DNA from: Thamnaconus septentrionalis
Taxonomy: Eukaryota; Chordata; Actinopteri; Tetraodontiformes; Monacanthidae
Length of the DNA stretch: 64,000 nt
NCBI GenBank assembly: GCA_009823395.1
Contig: CM020517.1
Span: 15,598,001 to 15,662,000 of the forward strand
Direction of reading: 5' to 3'
Each line of letters begins with the position of its first letter. Position 1 is the stretch's first letter. The position numbers and the translations under genes are program-made. The notes under the pieces are model-generated. The model ran no database searches. It saw only the letters and a list, made by a program, of their open reading frames with translations, and was not told where the DNA came from. Shown here one piece after another: positions 1 through 13,301 of the stretch.

Positions 1-129
1 TAGAGAAAATGTTGGGTTTTTATTTTGCAGGACACACAATTTAATTCCATGTGGAATGAATTTGGGTCGCAACTTCATGATAAAGGAACACAATGTGGGT
101 CCTGAGGCTCCACCCGTTGAGAACCACTG
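1..129 (-). mobile_element. hAT-like miniature element, truncated by window edge
   Basis: The last bases (GTTGAGAACCACTG, ending at 129) are a typical hAT terminal inverted repeat. The reverse complement of this stretch matches the element at 18773-19025: both read from a GGTTCTCAAC end, through a 'CTCAGGAYCCACATT' stretch, to an inner 'GTCCTGCAAAATAAA' and 'CCAACATTTTCTC' block. The other end lies outside the window, so size and target duplication cannot be tested. No transposase is present; this is a non-autonomous copy. Confidence 0.75.
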
Positions 130-2779
130 TTCTAAATAATGCATCTGACCCCCACGATTGGTGCGCAGAGACCAAAGCGCTTCCTTTTAAGGCCTTTTCT
201 CAGGACAGCAGCTCTGCAAACAGACAATGGAGGTGCGATGGGAAAGGAATCAACCGCATGCCGTCAAAACAACTCAACCATATTCCACTTTGTTCCTGCT
301 GAGGGCCGACGAGCTTGGCGTTTGCTCGCAGCCGTGTTTCTTGCCAATCAGCCAGAAAAGTTTCTTGCGGGCATTTTAAACTCGCGCAGTTTTATACTCT
401 CATGCTTGGTTTCCTGCGTGCGGCAGTGAAAAAAGCGGCGCTCCGGTCTGTTGTCAATTAAGAGGAGGGGCCTTAATAACTTTCTCAGAGCACTTCAGAC
501 TCCATCGGCGCTGCTCGCTCATGCCCAAGCCCCACTTGGAAATCAGCCCTGGGAGTTGAAACAGTAAAAAAACGTCGACTTCCATGTGTAAATTGACGAC
601 GACCTTTTTATTTTCCAATCAACAGAAACATTCTTCTTTTCCCCTTTAATGCCTTGGGCAGCTCACTGCACTTGTGGGCACACAGTTCTTGCGCATCTAC
701 GCGTAAGAATGCCAGATCCGTAATGACAAAGGCTGCGGAGGAAAGAAAAAAAAACCCCAAGGACTTCTTACTTGGAGGCGGTGTGATATCGTTTTCCGCC
801 AAGCCAGAAATCAAGGCCTCGAACGGGGGCCTTTTCTATGTCAGGGATAGGGGCCGTGTATGCTTTCTGACAGTTGCGCCTTTCAAGATGAACGGGCTTA
901 TGAGAACCTCGTGTCCGCGCCCCGAAAAAAGGCCGAGCTGCAGCATCAGTCCGTGTTAGCTCCAGCACGATCGCGCCGCGCCGACAAAAGAAATCCCAGA
1001 GGCGGATCGAATATTGATGTCACAACACGAGGAAGAATCGGGATCGGCCTGAGCTGCGTGTGCGCCGAGCGCTTGAGCACGCACTGGATTTGATTGCTTG
1101 ACTCCCGGGTGGGAAAGGTGCGCAGGCTCAAAAAAAAAAAAAAAACACTACAAAGGAACAGATTCGCCCTCAACGATGCGGTAAATCAATGGGTGTTTCA
1201 TCGCTGGAGCGCCGCGTGCGAGCTCTTTGTCTGGGACACGCAGACGAGCAGCAGCAGCAGCAGCAGCGCCTGCATCCTTGCACTGCACTCGCTGCCCTGA
1301 CCTCACTGAAACACAGCCAGATGCTCATAAATACGCTCCCTTATTTCTACCCTCGCGCGCATTCCAGTTGGGTGGGTTTGTTTTGGGTGTTCCGGCCGCG
1401 CCGCCTCACGCAGCTCACGGGTGGGAGAGAGAACGCAGAAGGGGAAGGCATTCCTTCCTTCTGGCCGACCTGCTCATTGAACTGCTGCTGCTGCTGCGCC
1501 GCTCGGAGGCTCCCTGAGCAGCGTTCGCCTCCTTCGGTCCCGACGCCTTCGAATGTGGCCGTGGCTCTCAAGCGAGGGAGCGAACGTCAGAGCAGAGCTT
1601 CAAATGCCGGTTAAGCTTTTAGGAAGTTAAGCCTCTAAAATAATAAAAATGAAATGTATAAATGAAAGAATCAAAAGAATAATTAATACATTATAAAAAT
1701 AAAATAAAATAAGAATAAATATTTATGATTAATTCTACAAAATACTAAAAAAAAAATTTAAAAAATAATAATAAAATAAAAAAAAAATAAGAATCATGCA
1801 GCATCTCTGCCTGCATCATTTCTATTTCTTTCTTTTCCCACCGCCTCTAGATCTGAAACACACAGAGCCTGTGGCTCAGAGTTTGCAGATGCCTCAGGAG
1901 CCCCTCTCAGTCTCTCACCAGCAGTCCATATTTAGAGGAGTACAAGCGCCAGGCCTATTTTAAAGAAGCCAATTATGAAACGTATTAACAAATTAGCCGC
2001 GTGCAGCACAGTGCGGGCTCACAGCGCGACGGCAGGGCTCGCCCTCAACCTACAGTGGAGGAGTTGGAGGAGGGCGGAGGGGGAAACTGCAGCTCACTCA
2101 GGCTGGTGGTGAAATGTCTGACATGTTTGCGCTGAGTTTGGGACAGACAGGCCTGAAACCAAGCCTGGACTTGCTGGCCAAGAAAAAGGCCCCTATAGCA
2201 GCGTCCCGCTCCTGAATGGATGGATTGCCCAACCTCACTCTGTGGGTTTTGCAATCACAAGCAGGTTTGTGACTTCTGCATGAACTTTCTTTCTATTTTT
2301 TTTTTCTGTATTTTTATTTGTTAATGCCAGCCTCTCTACTGCTGCAGCTGCAGTAAATGTATTGAACGTAAATGTTTTCTAAAAACAGGGAATACGGAAA
2401 ATAAACTGAGGGCTGAACTGACGGATGAATGGAGCGAGAGAAAAAACACGTGTGAGGAAAGCTTGGAGATTAATGAACATGCAGGGTGTACATGTCATAA
2501 TACTGAGGAGGTGGACGTATCCAAGCTGTATTTACTAATTAAACCTGATTTATAACGGCCAATTCCCCTCACTTACCCACTTAGCGCTATTTTCTAAATT
2601 GGACGAGATCCTTTTTCATTTTCTATATTTCATAGAATATTTTAGACGTTTCCTTTGCAAAGGATGACATTCAATCTCACAATCAAAACAACAAGAAAAA
2701 CAAGGACTGTGAAAACCTTACGGCAGGTTTGAGTCAATTATTGCAGTGGAACAGCTTTTAAAAAAAAAACAACAACAAG
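130..2779. other. Intergenic DNA, no gene recognised
   Basis: Open frames here are short and overlap on both strands without splice or codon support. The stretch holds a poly(A) run near 1131-1144, short CAG runs (about 1248-1268 and, on the other strand, about 1481-1497), and a very AT-rich segment (about 1620-1795). The TAAT-containing piece at about 1955-2010 could be regulatory, but nothing else can be called. Confidence 0.5.
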
Positions 2780-3160
2780 TTGATATGACTTCCTCTGATT
2801 GTTCAATGCCTTTGTTGAAGCGCGGAGCCGCCAGTGAAATTACAGCGATGTTTGGCCAAAGGTCTGACTGGACTTCCGAGGAGACTTGCCTGCGCGGAAT
2901 GTCGATGATGAGAGCCCAACTTAACCTGCTGTAATTAGTGCCTTGGGAGCCGTGGCGAAGACGCGCAACACGAGGAAATGATTCCTGCACCATCCTGCCG
3001 CAGCTCCGGCTTCTAATTAACTCATTAGACTGAAGGCAGTTTGCCCTCGGTGATGAATAAAGTGGCGGTTTGCGCCGTTAACCACCGCAGGTTTGGGTTA
3101 TCGCGGCAGATTAATCAATGGAGGGTGAAAGCTGTTGTCAGCGACTGCGCCGGTAAAAAA
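2780..3160. promoter_or_regulatory. Candidate conserved non-coding element
   Basis: This block has balanced complexity and several homeodomain-type cores: TAATTAG near 2934, CTAATTAA near 3014, CTCATTAG near 3022 and ATTAATCA near 3110. Such clustering is typical of regulatory DNA around vertebrate homeobox genes. No coding frame is convincing. Conservation cannot be tested from one sequence, so this is an inference. Confidence 0.3.
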
Positions 3161-3599
3161 AAAACCCAAAGGCTTTCTGCCCTAACTCATGGTTGGAGGC
3201 TCACATGGAAGTTTCAAAGTGAGCCCATATGGCGCAGACCACAACCTGTTGCCACATCTGAAGCGCCCCGAAGTTGGAACTCGATGCCGTTTCACCTTTA
3301 GGGAAAGACAGAAACGCAGAGAAACAACTGCGACACGACGCAGCCTGGAGCAGAAAATGTGCAGCCCACTGATGGGGTTTGGTTGGGGTTGGAGTTGCTC
3401 CTTGGCGGTGGACACTGATAGTTTCCCCTTCAAGACTCGGCATAGTGCGCCAGGGATTATGAATCCTGCTGCGGACTGAGAAGCTAGACATTCCTGTTCC
3501 TTATCATTGCAATCATCGTAATTGCTGTAATGATGATAACACGCTGGACTCTGCACTCCCTGGCATGCCGCTGTGAAACAGATTGGTTGTATGTATTAC

Positions 3600-3641
3600 A
3601 CCCCCCCCCCACCCCACCCCACCCCCCGACCCCACCCCCAC
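3600..3641. repeat. C-rich simple tract (CCCCA-type)
   Basis: A nearly pure C/A tract on the + strand made of C runs of four or more separated by single A. The minus strand is G-rich with several G runs, which allows G-quadruplex formation. Confidence 0.8.
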
Positions 3642-6600
3642 TTTAGCTTGCAAGACATGCGACATCCTGTCTGATCAGAGCATCATATTAGATGATGTTC
3701 GGCTCAGTCCTTGGATCCCACATGAGCAAAAGATTGCCAGATTTGGGGTTAAAAGGTGAGGGGCTGAAACGCAAACGGGTTAATTTCGCTTTATTCGATC
3801 TATCTCTAATGCCACTGGCTCAATGAAAGTGCATCTCTATGGTCTGCAGGGGTTCAGCATTTCCAAAAACACAAAGGCAAAAGAAGCAAAGGTTAACTGT
3901 TGCCTCCAGTTAGTTTCTTATTTCCAAAATGACAGAAAGGTCACGGTCAATGTCAAACTAGCTTTTCAAAGCGATGCAGAGTCTCTCGCATGTCAGTCAA
4001 CCAGCCGCTGGTCATTTTAGCTCGCTCCAAAAAAATGCAGATATTGGATTTGACCTTGGTGATGTCACAAAGGGTGCTTAGGCATCATCGCCGTTTCAAG
4101 GTCAAGTGCTCCCATTTTCAAACACGTAGAAGGTGCAGCAGAGCCATGGAAGCTTTTTTTTCTGTCAGAATACAAACAGCGGGCTAAGTATTTTTGTTTT
4201 TTTCAACACATACAGAGCGGCGCTGTTGTGATGATTAAACATACGAAAACGAAAAATAGAGTTCTGAAAATGGGGAACAAATGGGGGCTTCGAAATGAAA
4301 AAAAAATCCAATGCCCTCTCAGTCCCGACTCTGGGCGAGACACTGAAGCGTTCAGGCTCATGGAGTTGAGTGAGTGTCGGCGGTGTGACTCCAGCAGGCC
4401 GGCTACCCGTCAACAGTCATCCCGAAAGCGATACTCACTCTTCAGGACAGTGTGACGACACCCAGCCAGACGTCATTAGCATTCGATTGCTAAAATGTTT
4501 GAGTTCCAGCTAAAAATGGATTTGTCACTGTCTGCTTGCCTTCACGCCAAGCCCTTCCTCTGCCCTTCTTCCTCTGAACTTGAGCCTGGACAAGTGCAAA
4601 CAAGTCGTCCCGAGGGAGCCAGAAGGTTTGATGGGCTACTTTCAATAGTTCCCCAATGGCCAAAGGAATGTTTCTTCGGAATGTTTTCCCTCCTGATCGC
4701 GGCGGTTATTTTCAATTCACAAAGTCAAATTTCATCCCAGTTATAGCGCATCATAAAACGCCAGCCATCGTTGCCTCAACGGCGAAATCCGAAAACGCAT
4801 CTGAAGACGCGGCCCTCAGATTCTCGGCACCTTCACGAACGCGCGCACATTCCCGCCGCTTGGCTCACAGCAGCTCTGGGTCATATCGAGTTCCCAGGGA
4901 GAATGCAGATAGCGGCGATAGCATCGGCAAGATGGTGCAAAGTGATGACATGTTTGCAGAATCAGCCCGTCTGAGGAGGCGTGGGTCACAGGCGACTGGG
5001 AACACGTAGAGTCGCTCGCTCATACAATCGTCTCGTGAGAATGAGAAAGGGTTTTTTCGACGCTCCGCGAGGACACGATGGAATTCAGATGGACGAGTTA
5101 GATGCCTGAAACCTCAAGCAGCATAACTCAGAACTGCAAAAAAAGGTTTTGAAAAATGAGGCAGTCAATCGAGTGAATGTTTTGACTTAGCAGGCTTATG
5201 AGTTACTTGCTAAGAAACGACTATAAAGTATCTGGCTGTGTTTATATTAGTAAAATATATTCATTTTCCAGATCTTTTTTGTGAAGCAGCCCCTCTGAAA
5301 TCTACTGCTCATCAAAAACATCACACTTAGTCCTCTGTTCCCAGAATCATGCAAAAAAAAAAAAAAAAAAAAAAGTTACTACCCATCCCTCATAAACCTT
5401 GTTGGGACCTTCCACATCTTTGGCAGAGGGAAGAGCGAGGCAAAAGCACGGTGGCCATGAGGTGGCCTCAGTGGGTCTGACTGTCACTCACCTGGGGGGG
5501 GGGGGGGGGTGAGGGTGTCAGTGACACATATCCCTCACACAGCAAGATGGTGGTAAAAGACAACAACAAATGGAAGCGGAGAGAAATGGCGGGCAGAGGG
5601 GGATGCAGAGAGAGCATGACTGACTGAGCTTCTCCGTCCGACTGACGGAACCTCAGAGACCTCCGAGTGAACCGCCCCTCTTTTGGTGCGGTTTACATAT
5701 AAACACGGCCAACATGCAGGTGGAAACATGGGCCAGTTTGGGTAAATACACGGCGGTGATCTGAAGTCTGGAGGCAAACCGTGGAATCCTCACTTGAACC
5801 CGAACTTCACCACACCTCCATCACTCGAACCGACACCTGCCGGACTCAAAGTGAAACATCTCGGAAACTTGTCCCACTTATCTGGAAAGTCAGCCGGCCA
5901 GCGGCTCAGTTTCAGGATGAGTCGCACAGCAGTGATGAAAGGGTGCTCTCGCTCATCTGGTACAAACATGCCCTCATCTGGCCAAATGTCTGAATTATCT
6001 TTTATTACCCAGGCAGTGCAGGGCTGTGACAAGAATGAACTATTTAACTAGATTTTGAATGTCATTTTAGAGGTTTAATCATTGTTAATGCAAACTCAAA
6101 AGAGTGAGGAGAAAGAGCCAGGCCAGGAAGTGCCTGTATTGACGTTGACATTTCATTCCAATCCATCAGGAAGCAGTGAGCTGGCTGCAGATACGGGTTA
6201 TTCCTTGTGTCATCGATGGTATTGAGGAAACTCACACTTAATATTGGCAATCCACAATTCCATCCTACATTATTACACTGGAAAAGACAGAAGTGTTATT
6301 ATTTTAACTAGGAAAAGGCAATAGCCACCGAAAATAAAAAAGAATAAAGTCAATTCAAAATTGTATGGGGAGAAGTGTTACAAACATTGAACACTTTTAG
6401 TCAGATTTTTTGATTTGTTTTAAAAGTTACAGTTATGGTTGGTTCTTTGTTTTTGCCTCGTTAATGATGCCACTTCACTGCACAACATAATAACTGGGTG
6501 ATCAAAGTTTGGAGATCAGTGTTGTTGTGGAAGCTTTGAGTGGTAACGGGTGGAGTATGAGGTTCATGGCAGGAGAGAGTCGTACATGTTTGCTCAGGTA

Positions 6601-6906
6601 TGTCATTTAATTTGGGATGAGCGTTTGTGTAGATATTGAGGTCGAGTGTATTTGTGGAATGTGCGAGGACGTGTTGCTATTGTTGATTGTCTTGCATACG
6701 TTTTAGCTGGTTTTGTTTATTTTACAGTTCATTGGGTTTGTGTTATGCGAAAGTGAAAAAATGTTGTATAGACTGAGAAGCCGAAATAAAACATCATGTA
6801 AAGTGTCTGAATATGACATAAGAGAAGCAGTTTACGTAAACTGTGACGACAAACTCTTTTGACTTTCGTTTTTCAAGTCAAGAGTATTAAAACTTCCATG
6901 TAGAAT
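3642..6906. other. Intergenic DNA, no gene recognised
   Basis: No supported gene. It contains a poly(A) run (about 5353-5374) and a run of about 16 G (about 5494-5509). Open frames such as those at 4656-5009 and 5790-6051 overlap antisense frames of similar length and have no recognisable domain. Confidence 0.5.
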
Positions 6907-6920
6907 CCAGTAGATGGCAG
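6907..6920 (+). promoter_or_regulatory. CTCF-like core motif
   Basis: CCAGTAGATGGCAG matches the 14-base CTCF core CCASYAGRKGGCRS at every position. A second, one-mismatch copy lies at 7142-7155 in the same orientation. Binding in vivo is not shown by sequence alone. Confidence 0.5.
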
Positions 6921-7141
6921 CATAGGCTCATAAAAGACGCCGCCCGCTACAAGACAAACATAAGAAGATTTTTCGTCATTATTCGTCAGAACCGTTATTC
7001 CCCGCAGTAAAATGGAATAAAACAATACATTAAATTGTTGCTACGCACTTGACTTCATAATACCTAAAAAGTCCGGCTCAAAACTTATTTTTGACGCGCA
7101 TGAACGGAAAGTGCGCTGTGAGCATGTTCTGGTAATTAATA

Positions 7142-7155
7142 CCACAAGATGGCAG
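7142..7155 (+). promoter_or_regulatory. CTCF-like core motif (one mismatch)
   Basis: CCACAAGATGGCAG differs from CCASYAGRKGGCRS at one position (A in the Y position). It is 235 bp downstream of a perfect match and has the same orientation. Confidence 0.4.
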
Positions 7156-7689
7156 TGTTGCCCGTGATTTTCAGAGACGGTTTATTATCCTCCCGGTCGT
7201 AAGACGAGAAAGAAAGAAATGGTTTAAACAGAAGGCAACAGCTGAGCTGCAACTGTGATGAAAAAAACAGGAAATTCTTTTTCTAATTTGCAACAAATAT
7301 TCAGAAATTTGTCTTGCTTTTTTTTAATCTCCTTAAGTCATTCCACCTACAATGTAATAATTTGTTTTTATAAATATATATTTTTTAATCTTCTGAGAAA
7401 TCCTGAAAATTACACCCAACAACTTTTTTTCCACCATCCATTTATTAATGCGTTTACTTTTAATTGCATGAAGCAGTCGCTGAAACAGTTCAAAATGCCA
7501 AGGTCCCCCCCCCATCCGATTAGAATATCATTCATGTGGAGGAAGGAGAAAAAATGTGACCCCTTATTCTCATTGTTGATCAGTGGTCCTCCATGAAAAC
7601 ATTGCAGGAAGAGAGAGAGAGAGAGAGAGAGGGGGGGTGGAGCCAGAGACCACACATTTAGCTGAGTTCAGGGAAGGCAATATCTCCAT
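7156..7689. other. Intergenic DNA, no gene recognised
   Basis: AT-rich spacer. It includes a short GA run (about 7611-7631) followed by a G run. The open frame at 7255-7596 is a low-complexity F/N/S-rich frame with no domain. Confidence 0.5.
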
Positions 7690-8110
7690 TACTAACATCG
7701 GCTCGGCGCGGCGGCGAGAAGTTGAAAAGACACCTCTGATTGATGTGACACTGTATGAAAAAAAATATTGACAGCCGGGCCCACATTCCTCATCGGGTTC
7801 AGCCGTGTCAGCTTCCTATTCTCTCCATCCTTCATCGGCTCAACCCCGTCCCCTCCACCATGAAAGTCGAACAAATCTGCTGACATTGATCCTGTCTCCC
7901 TGGCTGGCCCAAATTTATTTCTGCCCGGGAGAGACGGCTATCTCCCCCCGAAATCTTGACAGACAATTGTATTTACTATTTTCTCTTTCGGCAGCCAATA
8001 AAGGGGGAGCAGTTATTGCATCAGATTATATGAAAAACCATTTAATGATTCCAATTTATAACTCTAGACTGAATAATGATACAGTTAAGAGCTGACAGGC
8101 CGTGATAAAT
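7690..8110. promoter_or_regulatory. Candidate conserved non-coding element
   Basis: A complex, TAAT-rich block without simple repeats. It contains a TGACAG (MEIS/TGIF-type) core next to CAATTG near 7957-7967, an inverted CCAAT-like GCCAATAAA near 7995, and several ATTTA/TAAT cores between 8020 and 8080. The open frame over it (7805-8095) shows no domain. This composition is usual for regulatory elements near homeobox genes; conservation is untested. Confidence 0.35.
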
Positions 8111-10685
8111 GAAGGCTCATATAAAACATATTTAGTGTGAAGACTGGCTGGAGATGAATTGCGCAGTGATACAAACTCATGATAAAGAACAGTAAGAGCC
8201 ACTAGAAGACTTAATAATGTGCTATTCATTTTGAAGTGATTTTGCTGGTTAATAAAAGAGCACAAATTAAAAATATATTTATTGTGGAAAGACGTCAGAG
8301 AATATTGCCGCCCCCCCCCCCGCACAGTGTCTCCAGACACCCGCCCTCGCCCGGCCTAATCGCTAAACCATCTCCATAGATTGAACCTATCAAAATGTCA
8401 GCCTCGCTCTCCATCACCGCTGCTGCCTCTCAGTGCATTCAGCTGTCTCAAACTTGCTTATTGCTCGCCTACGTAAGTGGAGTCGTACACCAAGACCACC
8501 CCACCCCCCCCCCCAAACAACCCTCTCCGTTAGCATTGCGCGTCGCCGGTTCATAATCTGGGGGGGCAAACGTGTCGTTTGCGTTTCGGTGGTGAGAGGT
8601 GGAACTCCGGCAGGGCCGTATCGCCGTCGAGGAGACTAAAGGACTCCGCCGATGCATTCTCCCACCCAGCCAGCCTCGGCATCCTTGACTCGCCAGGAGA
8701 AAAAACACCTTCAGCATATACATCTCAGGGCGGATGTGGAGCGAAACCATGGTCAAGTGGGCAGAGAACCCTTAAAAAAAAAAAATAATAATAAACGTGG
8801 CCAAGGACAAGAGTGTTAATGCTGGTACTGGACTTGAGTGTGTAAAATCAGCGGGGCGCCCTTTTCACCAGGACATTGATTTCAGAGGACACAATGGCCG
8901 CAACATTTCCTATACATTGGGACACTGGGCTTGTTGTCGTCGTTTCCCTCGTTGGAGGAGCGGGGGGTTGGGGGGGGTGGGGCAACAATGGCAGCGGCTG
9001 AATAGAAGCCCGCGTTGTTTATCTGTTGTTGTGCCGTAAACGCTGAATGTTGAGACGCTGTGAAAGCAACTCGGAGAGGGGCTCGGGGGGGGGGGGGGGG
9101 TGTCCTCGAGACCGAGCCACAATTTCTTACCTGCACGTATCGGAGGGGAATGAATGGCCGCGCTCCATCCTCAGGTGGCTATTAATACATACATATGGAC
9201 CCTCCAACAACAATTGGTCGCCTCCTCGTTGCTCGGGGTGATGCGAAAGCGCGAGCGAGGCCCGCGCGACGTCACCCACCTTTTTCGCTCATCATCATCA
9301 TCATCACAAAAAAAACCCAGTCACGACGTTGTCGACTGGGGTTTTTTTTTTTTAAACCTCCCCTCCTCCAGACAGCGTTCGAATTTGAATGATAAAGGTG
9401 AGGAGCGAAATGAGAAAATGCAAATGAGACTAAAAGACGGACGCATGCACGCTCGCTCGCTCGCTCGCCCACCCTCCGCCCCTCGTTTGATGGAGAAGGA
9501 ACGAGGAGCGAGGTGAATTATCCCTCGGATCACGTTGGCGCTGACACCTGGGAGACGGATGAAGTAGAGGCCATTGTTTCTCTTCGGGTTTTTTTTTTTG
9601 TGGTGGTGGTGGTTGTTGTCTTATCTGAACGCAAAGACAGAGGGAGCAGGGGATGTTGAGTGGATGCAGATTAGAATAAGTGAACCCCCCCCCCCATCAC
9701 ACACACACTCACACACCACTGCTTTCCACGGCTTTGTTTGTCCGTGAAGAAGAAGAAGAAGAAGAAGAAGAAGAAGAAGAAGAAGAGCTGGATTAAAACG
9801 AGTGGGTTTTGAGGGGGCAGTGTGTTGTGTCTGTACGAGCGCGCCCTTTGACCCCGACGGAGCAACAAACCGGCCACTCGCCAATGAACATCACAAAGGG
9901 CCGCCGAGGAGAACAACACTAATAGCTTTGGCACATGAGCTCCTCCTCCTCCTGTGGTGTGAGGTGCTGGGCTTCACAATCGCAGCATCATTAAGGGCTC
10001 TGTTAATTGTTTTTTTTTTGGGGGGTAGGCGGGGGGGTTATTTTGGGTCAATGTGGGGTGGGAGGAACATCCAGCGACTCGCAGGTTTTCCCTAAAGACG
10101 GCGCCAGTCTCTCAGGCTGGCAGGCAAGTGCAGAAGCGAGGTTTATGGGGAGCCTATCGAAACGCAGATGGTGTCATTATACTTTAGCCGTGACGCTTAC
10201 TTCGTAATTATGTGCTAAACCTCGAGTGCGCGACTTCTTCAATAAACGTCCATTACCTCGCGAGCGCTTTTGCCGAAGGAGTTGGCGGCGTGCTGATCGA
10301 GCACAAACCTCCCCCCCCGCCAGGTAAATCTCACACAATCTCCCGCCACAACAGACGGCCTAAGCCGGTGTCGGCGGTGACTCCCGGCTGGAGAGGAGAC
10401 GGATCGCGTCCTGCAATCATCCAGCCGGCGCGCTCAGCAACGGAGCAATTAGCACGCGGGTTAAACATCGCCGAGACGTCGGATTGGCCGCATCACCTGT
10501 GATTGCAGCCCGTCGCCTCCGCGTCGGCGTTCATCCTCAGTCGCAGTCGAAGTTTTCCCAGTTTTTGTCATTAAACATCACCTGGCACACGACACAGGGG
10601 AATGGGTCGACAGATAGCCCTCTGTTTACAACCTCTCCCAGAACACGTCATGTTAACATGGAAAGGAAACTGTGAAAAATGACAC
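8111..10685. other. Intergenic DNA, GC-mixed, no gene recognised
   Basis: No supported gene. It contains C or G homopolymers (about 8312-8322, 8505-8516, 9088-9101), a (GCTC)n-type run near 9451-9468 and a (GAA)n run. The block 10080-10500 is CpG-rich and non-repetitive, and could be regulatory, but no specific motif can be defended. Confidence 0.45.
9746..9786. repeat. (GAA)n microsatellite
   Basis: About 13 tandem AAG/GAA triplets. The purine-only strand can form triplex DNA. It lies in non-coding sequence. Confidence 0.9.
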
Positions 10686-10879
10686 TAACCAGTCAAAGGT
10701 TTGGACACACCTTCGCATGCAATTCTTCATTTTATCTTTACAACTCTCTACGCTGCAGATAGATACTGGAGACATCAACTATATGAGTAAGATATATGTA
10801 GGTATGCAGCAAAGAAAAACACTTTAAGTAACTCTAGATATGCTTTGAATGAAAGGTGTGTGAAAACCTTTGACTGGTA
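10686..10879. mobile_element. Tc1/mariner-like miniature element, short form
   Basis: The left end reads ACCAGTCAAAGGTTTGGACA and the right end is its inverted match (TTTGACTGGT). Each end is flanked by TA, the target duplication of Tc1/mariner elements. The inside matches one half of the longer copies at about 12955-13301 and 58909-59265 (the 'ACTGGAGACATCAA' and 'AAGATATRTG' stretches). About 190 bp with no transposase, so it is a non-autonomous deletion derivative. Confidence 0.8.
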
Positions 10880-12785
10880 GCGTTCAAAAGAGGAACGCCA
10901 AGGAAAACCTGGCTCTTCTTACATCGAGGCAGTTCGTGCAGTCTGGAAACATATATTTAGAAACCTAGTTGAAGAGAAGAAAACAAAGCAGAGGAAGGGA
11001 CAGCATGCTTCTACAATAAGACAAAGGCTAAGCTGCATCAGTAGCAGTTTCCCAAAACAGCAACAGTTTTTGAATGCCACAGACAGAATGTTTGTCCAAT
11101 CAAATTCCAAGTTTTAGGGGGGGGGGTTTCTGGCTGTCCCTCCCCTCTTTTTTAAATTCTGACAACATAGCAACTGCACAGCTCAAGTCCAGCGAGAACC
11201 AGCTGAACCTGGCTAGTAATTACTCAGGTAGCAGCAACCTGGGGGTCAAAAATAAAAGCCACAGTATCATGGCACGCAACAATAATTGCACCATCGCGTC
11301 CAACTACAGGGTAAAAATCATAAAAACAGAGAAAAAAAAACAACAAAAGAGCTTCCTCAAACTGGAGCGTTAAAATAACCCACTCGGAGCTTCAGCAGCA
11401 AATCTCTGCCTGGCTGCCGGGAGTCGGCGTTAATGATTAACGTGGGCTTTTTCTCAGTTTACCGTTAACCAGCAGATGGTAGTAGCAAAACTGTGATTAA
11501 GTTACCCGAACATCTAAGCCGCGGCGAAGCCGGCGCTCTGTGCAAACAAGTGTGGCGAGCGGACAAACACTCGCTCAGCTGTTTGGGAATACTGAGCACA
11601 CACACGCGCACACACACACACTCACACAAGCTGCGTTTCCATTACAGTTTTTTGCAAAATAAAAGCAATCTTTCCAAAATTTCCACAAAGTACAATTTGC
11701 GATTTGCAGGCGTCTCCGTTAAATGGCGTGAAGCGCATAATCCGTAATTCTCCTAAAAAATCTCGTCCCACGAGACCTCACTTTGAGGCGTTTGGGAGCA
11801 TTTTCACTTGAAGGGAACCAGTCACGTCACCCCGTACGTCACGTCCACTGAAAAAAAAGTGTTTCCGTGACGCTTTTGCGATTTCCCTCCATATCGATAC
11901 GTCTGAAAAAACCACCTCATGAGAGCGTAAAAACATTTCAGCCATACTTGGGAGGTTTTTTGAAATTTAGGTGTTTCCACGACCAGTTTTTATTTCGATA
12001 TTTAGGTTTCGCGCAATTCTAGAGGCAATGGAAACGCAGCTGCAGACGTCAGATCTCGAGCTAAAGGTGCTCCCCGCCTTGCTTTGCGAGCGGGCCCGAG
12101 CCGCGCTTGGATCAACACCACTGAGAGCCGCACCGAGCGTCACTCCAGTTTTTCCATCACACTTTCCTTTACTACGCGGCGCAGGAAGGAAGTCGCTCAT
12201 CACGACCACGGCGCTAACCAGGCGGAGGATTATAAAAATACGGAAACCTTCCTCTCGACAGACCGGCCCTCCTTCAGACGCAGATCATCCGTGATCACCT
12301 GATAGTTCCGGACACGGGAGGGTCTGTGAGTGCGAGCGCGCGTGTGTGTGTGTGTGTGTGTGTTTGTGGGGTACGTTCTCTCTCTCTGAGAAAGCCTAGC
12401 AACGCCCTCCACGTAGCATCCCTCCGGACACCCACGCACTGCCTTTGCCGCCAACCCACACCCCCTACCTCCCCTAGGCCGCCCACCCAGAACCTCAATG
12501 CTTTGGAAGGAGACCCTGGGCCAGTGGTGAACAAGGAGCTGCTGAATAGACCCTGGACTGGCTTTTGTGCACTCGCTGCCACAGCGCTCCTTTATTTACA
12601 CAGTCTTTAGTGCTCGCCGTTGTCTTGCCTCTTAATTGCATTGGCCTCTGCTGCCCCTTGGTCAATCAATACCAGCTCTCTGGTGACATCAGCAACTCCT
12701 TTCAGCCGCCAAGGCCTTCCCAGGTGTTTGGCTGAGGGGAGTGAGACTGGGAGAGGACGACCCCTGTAAACTGTGGACTCACGCC
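10880..12785. other. Intergenic DNA, no gene recognised
   Basis: No supported gene. It contains a CA-rich run (about 11598-11622) and a (TG)n run (about 12340-12363). Frames of about 100 codons occur but overlap others on the opposite strand and show no domain. Confidence 0.45.
11469..11482 (+). promoter_or_regulatory. CTCF-like core motif (one mismatch)
   Basis: CCAGCAGATGGTAG differs from CCASYAGRKGGCRS only by T in place of the conserved C at position 12. It has the same orientation as the other CTCF-like motifs in the window. Confidence 0.3.
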
Positions 12786-12829
12786 TCTCTATCTGTCTAT
12801 CTGTCTATCTATCTATCCATCTATCTAGT
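12786..12829. repeat. (TCTA/TCTG)n tetranucleotide microsatellite
   Basis: Imperfect tandem array of TCTG and TCTA units with one TCCA interruption. Confidence 0.85.
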
Positions 12830-12954
12830 GTGCAAAACACCTGTCAATATTCGGGGGTGGAGGGCGGCGGCTGATTGTTACAAATAATATTTGTAAATAA
12901 TATTTTTAAGTTTAACATTTAAGTGATCATTGGTGACAATGATATACAGGTCCA

Positions 12955-13301
12955 CTACCAGTCAAAAGTTTGGACACATAATTCTGATTTAATGGTTTTT
13001 CTTTCATTTTCATGACTATTTACACTGTAGATTGTCACTCAAGGCATCAAAACTTTATGAATGAACAGATATGAATATGTATTGAACAAAAAAGTGTGAG
13101 ATAACTCAAACAAGTTTTCTATTTTACATGATCTAGAATAACCATCCTTCATATAAAATATATAACATTTTTTTCTTTTGCCACATGAATCCACATATCT
13201 TGGTCATATATTTGGTGTCTTCAGTATGTACAGTATCTACAGTGTAGAAAGTAGTCAAGATAAAGAAGAAAGAGGTTTGTCCAAACTGTTGACTGGTAGT
13301 A
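12955..13301 (+). mobile_element. Tc1/mariner-like miniature element, long form
   Basis: Begins CCAGTCAAAAGTTTGGACAC and ends with the inverted GTCCAAACTGTTGACTGGTA. The stretch 'CATGACTATTTACACTGTAG' and the nearby 'AAGGCATCAAAAC' resemble the subterminal region of fish Tc1-like transposons. Its reverse complement matches the copy at about 58909-59265 along its length. No transposase frame remains. About 350 bp. Confidence 0.8.
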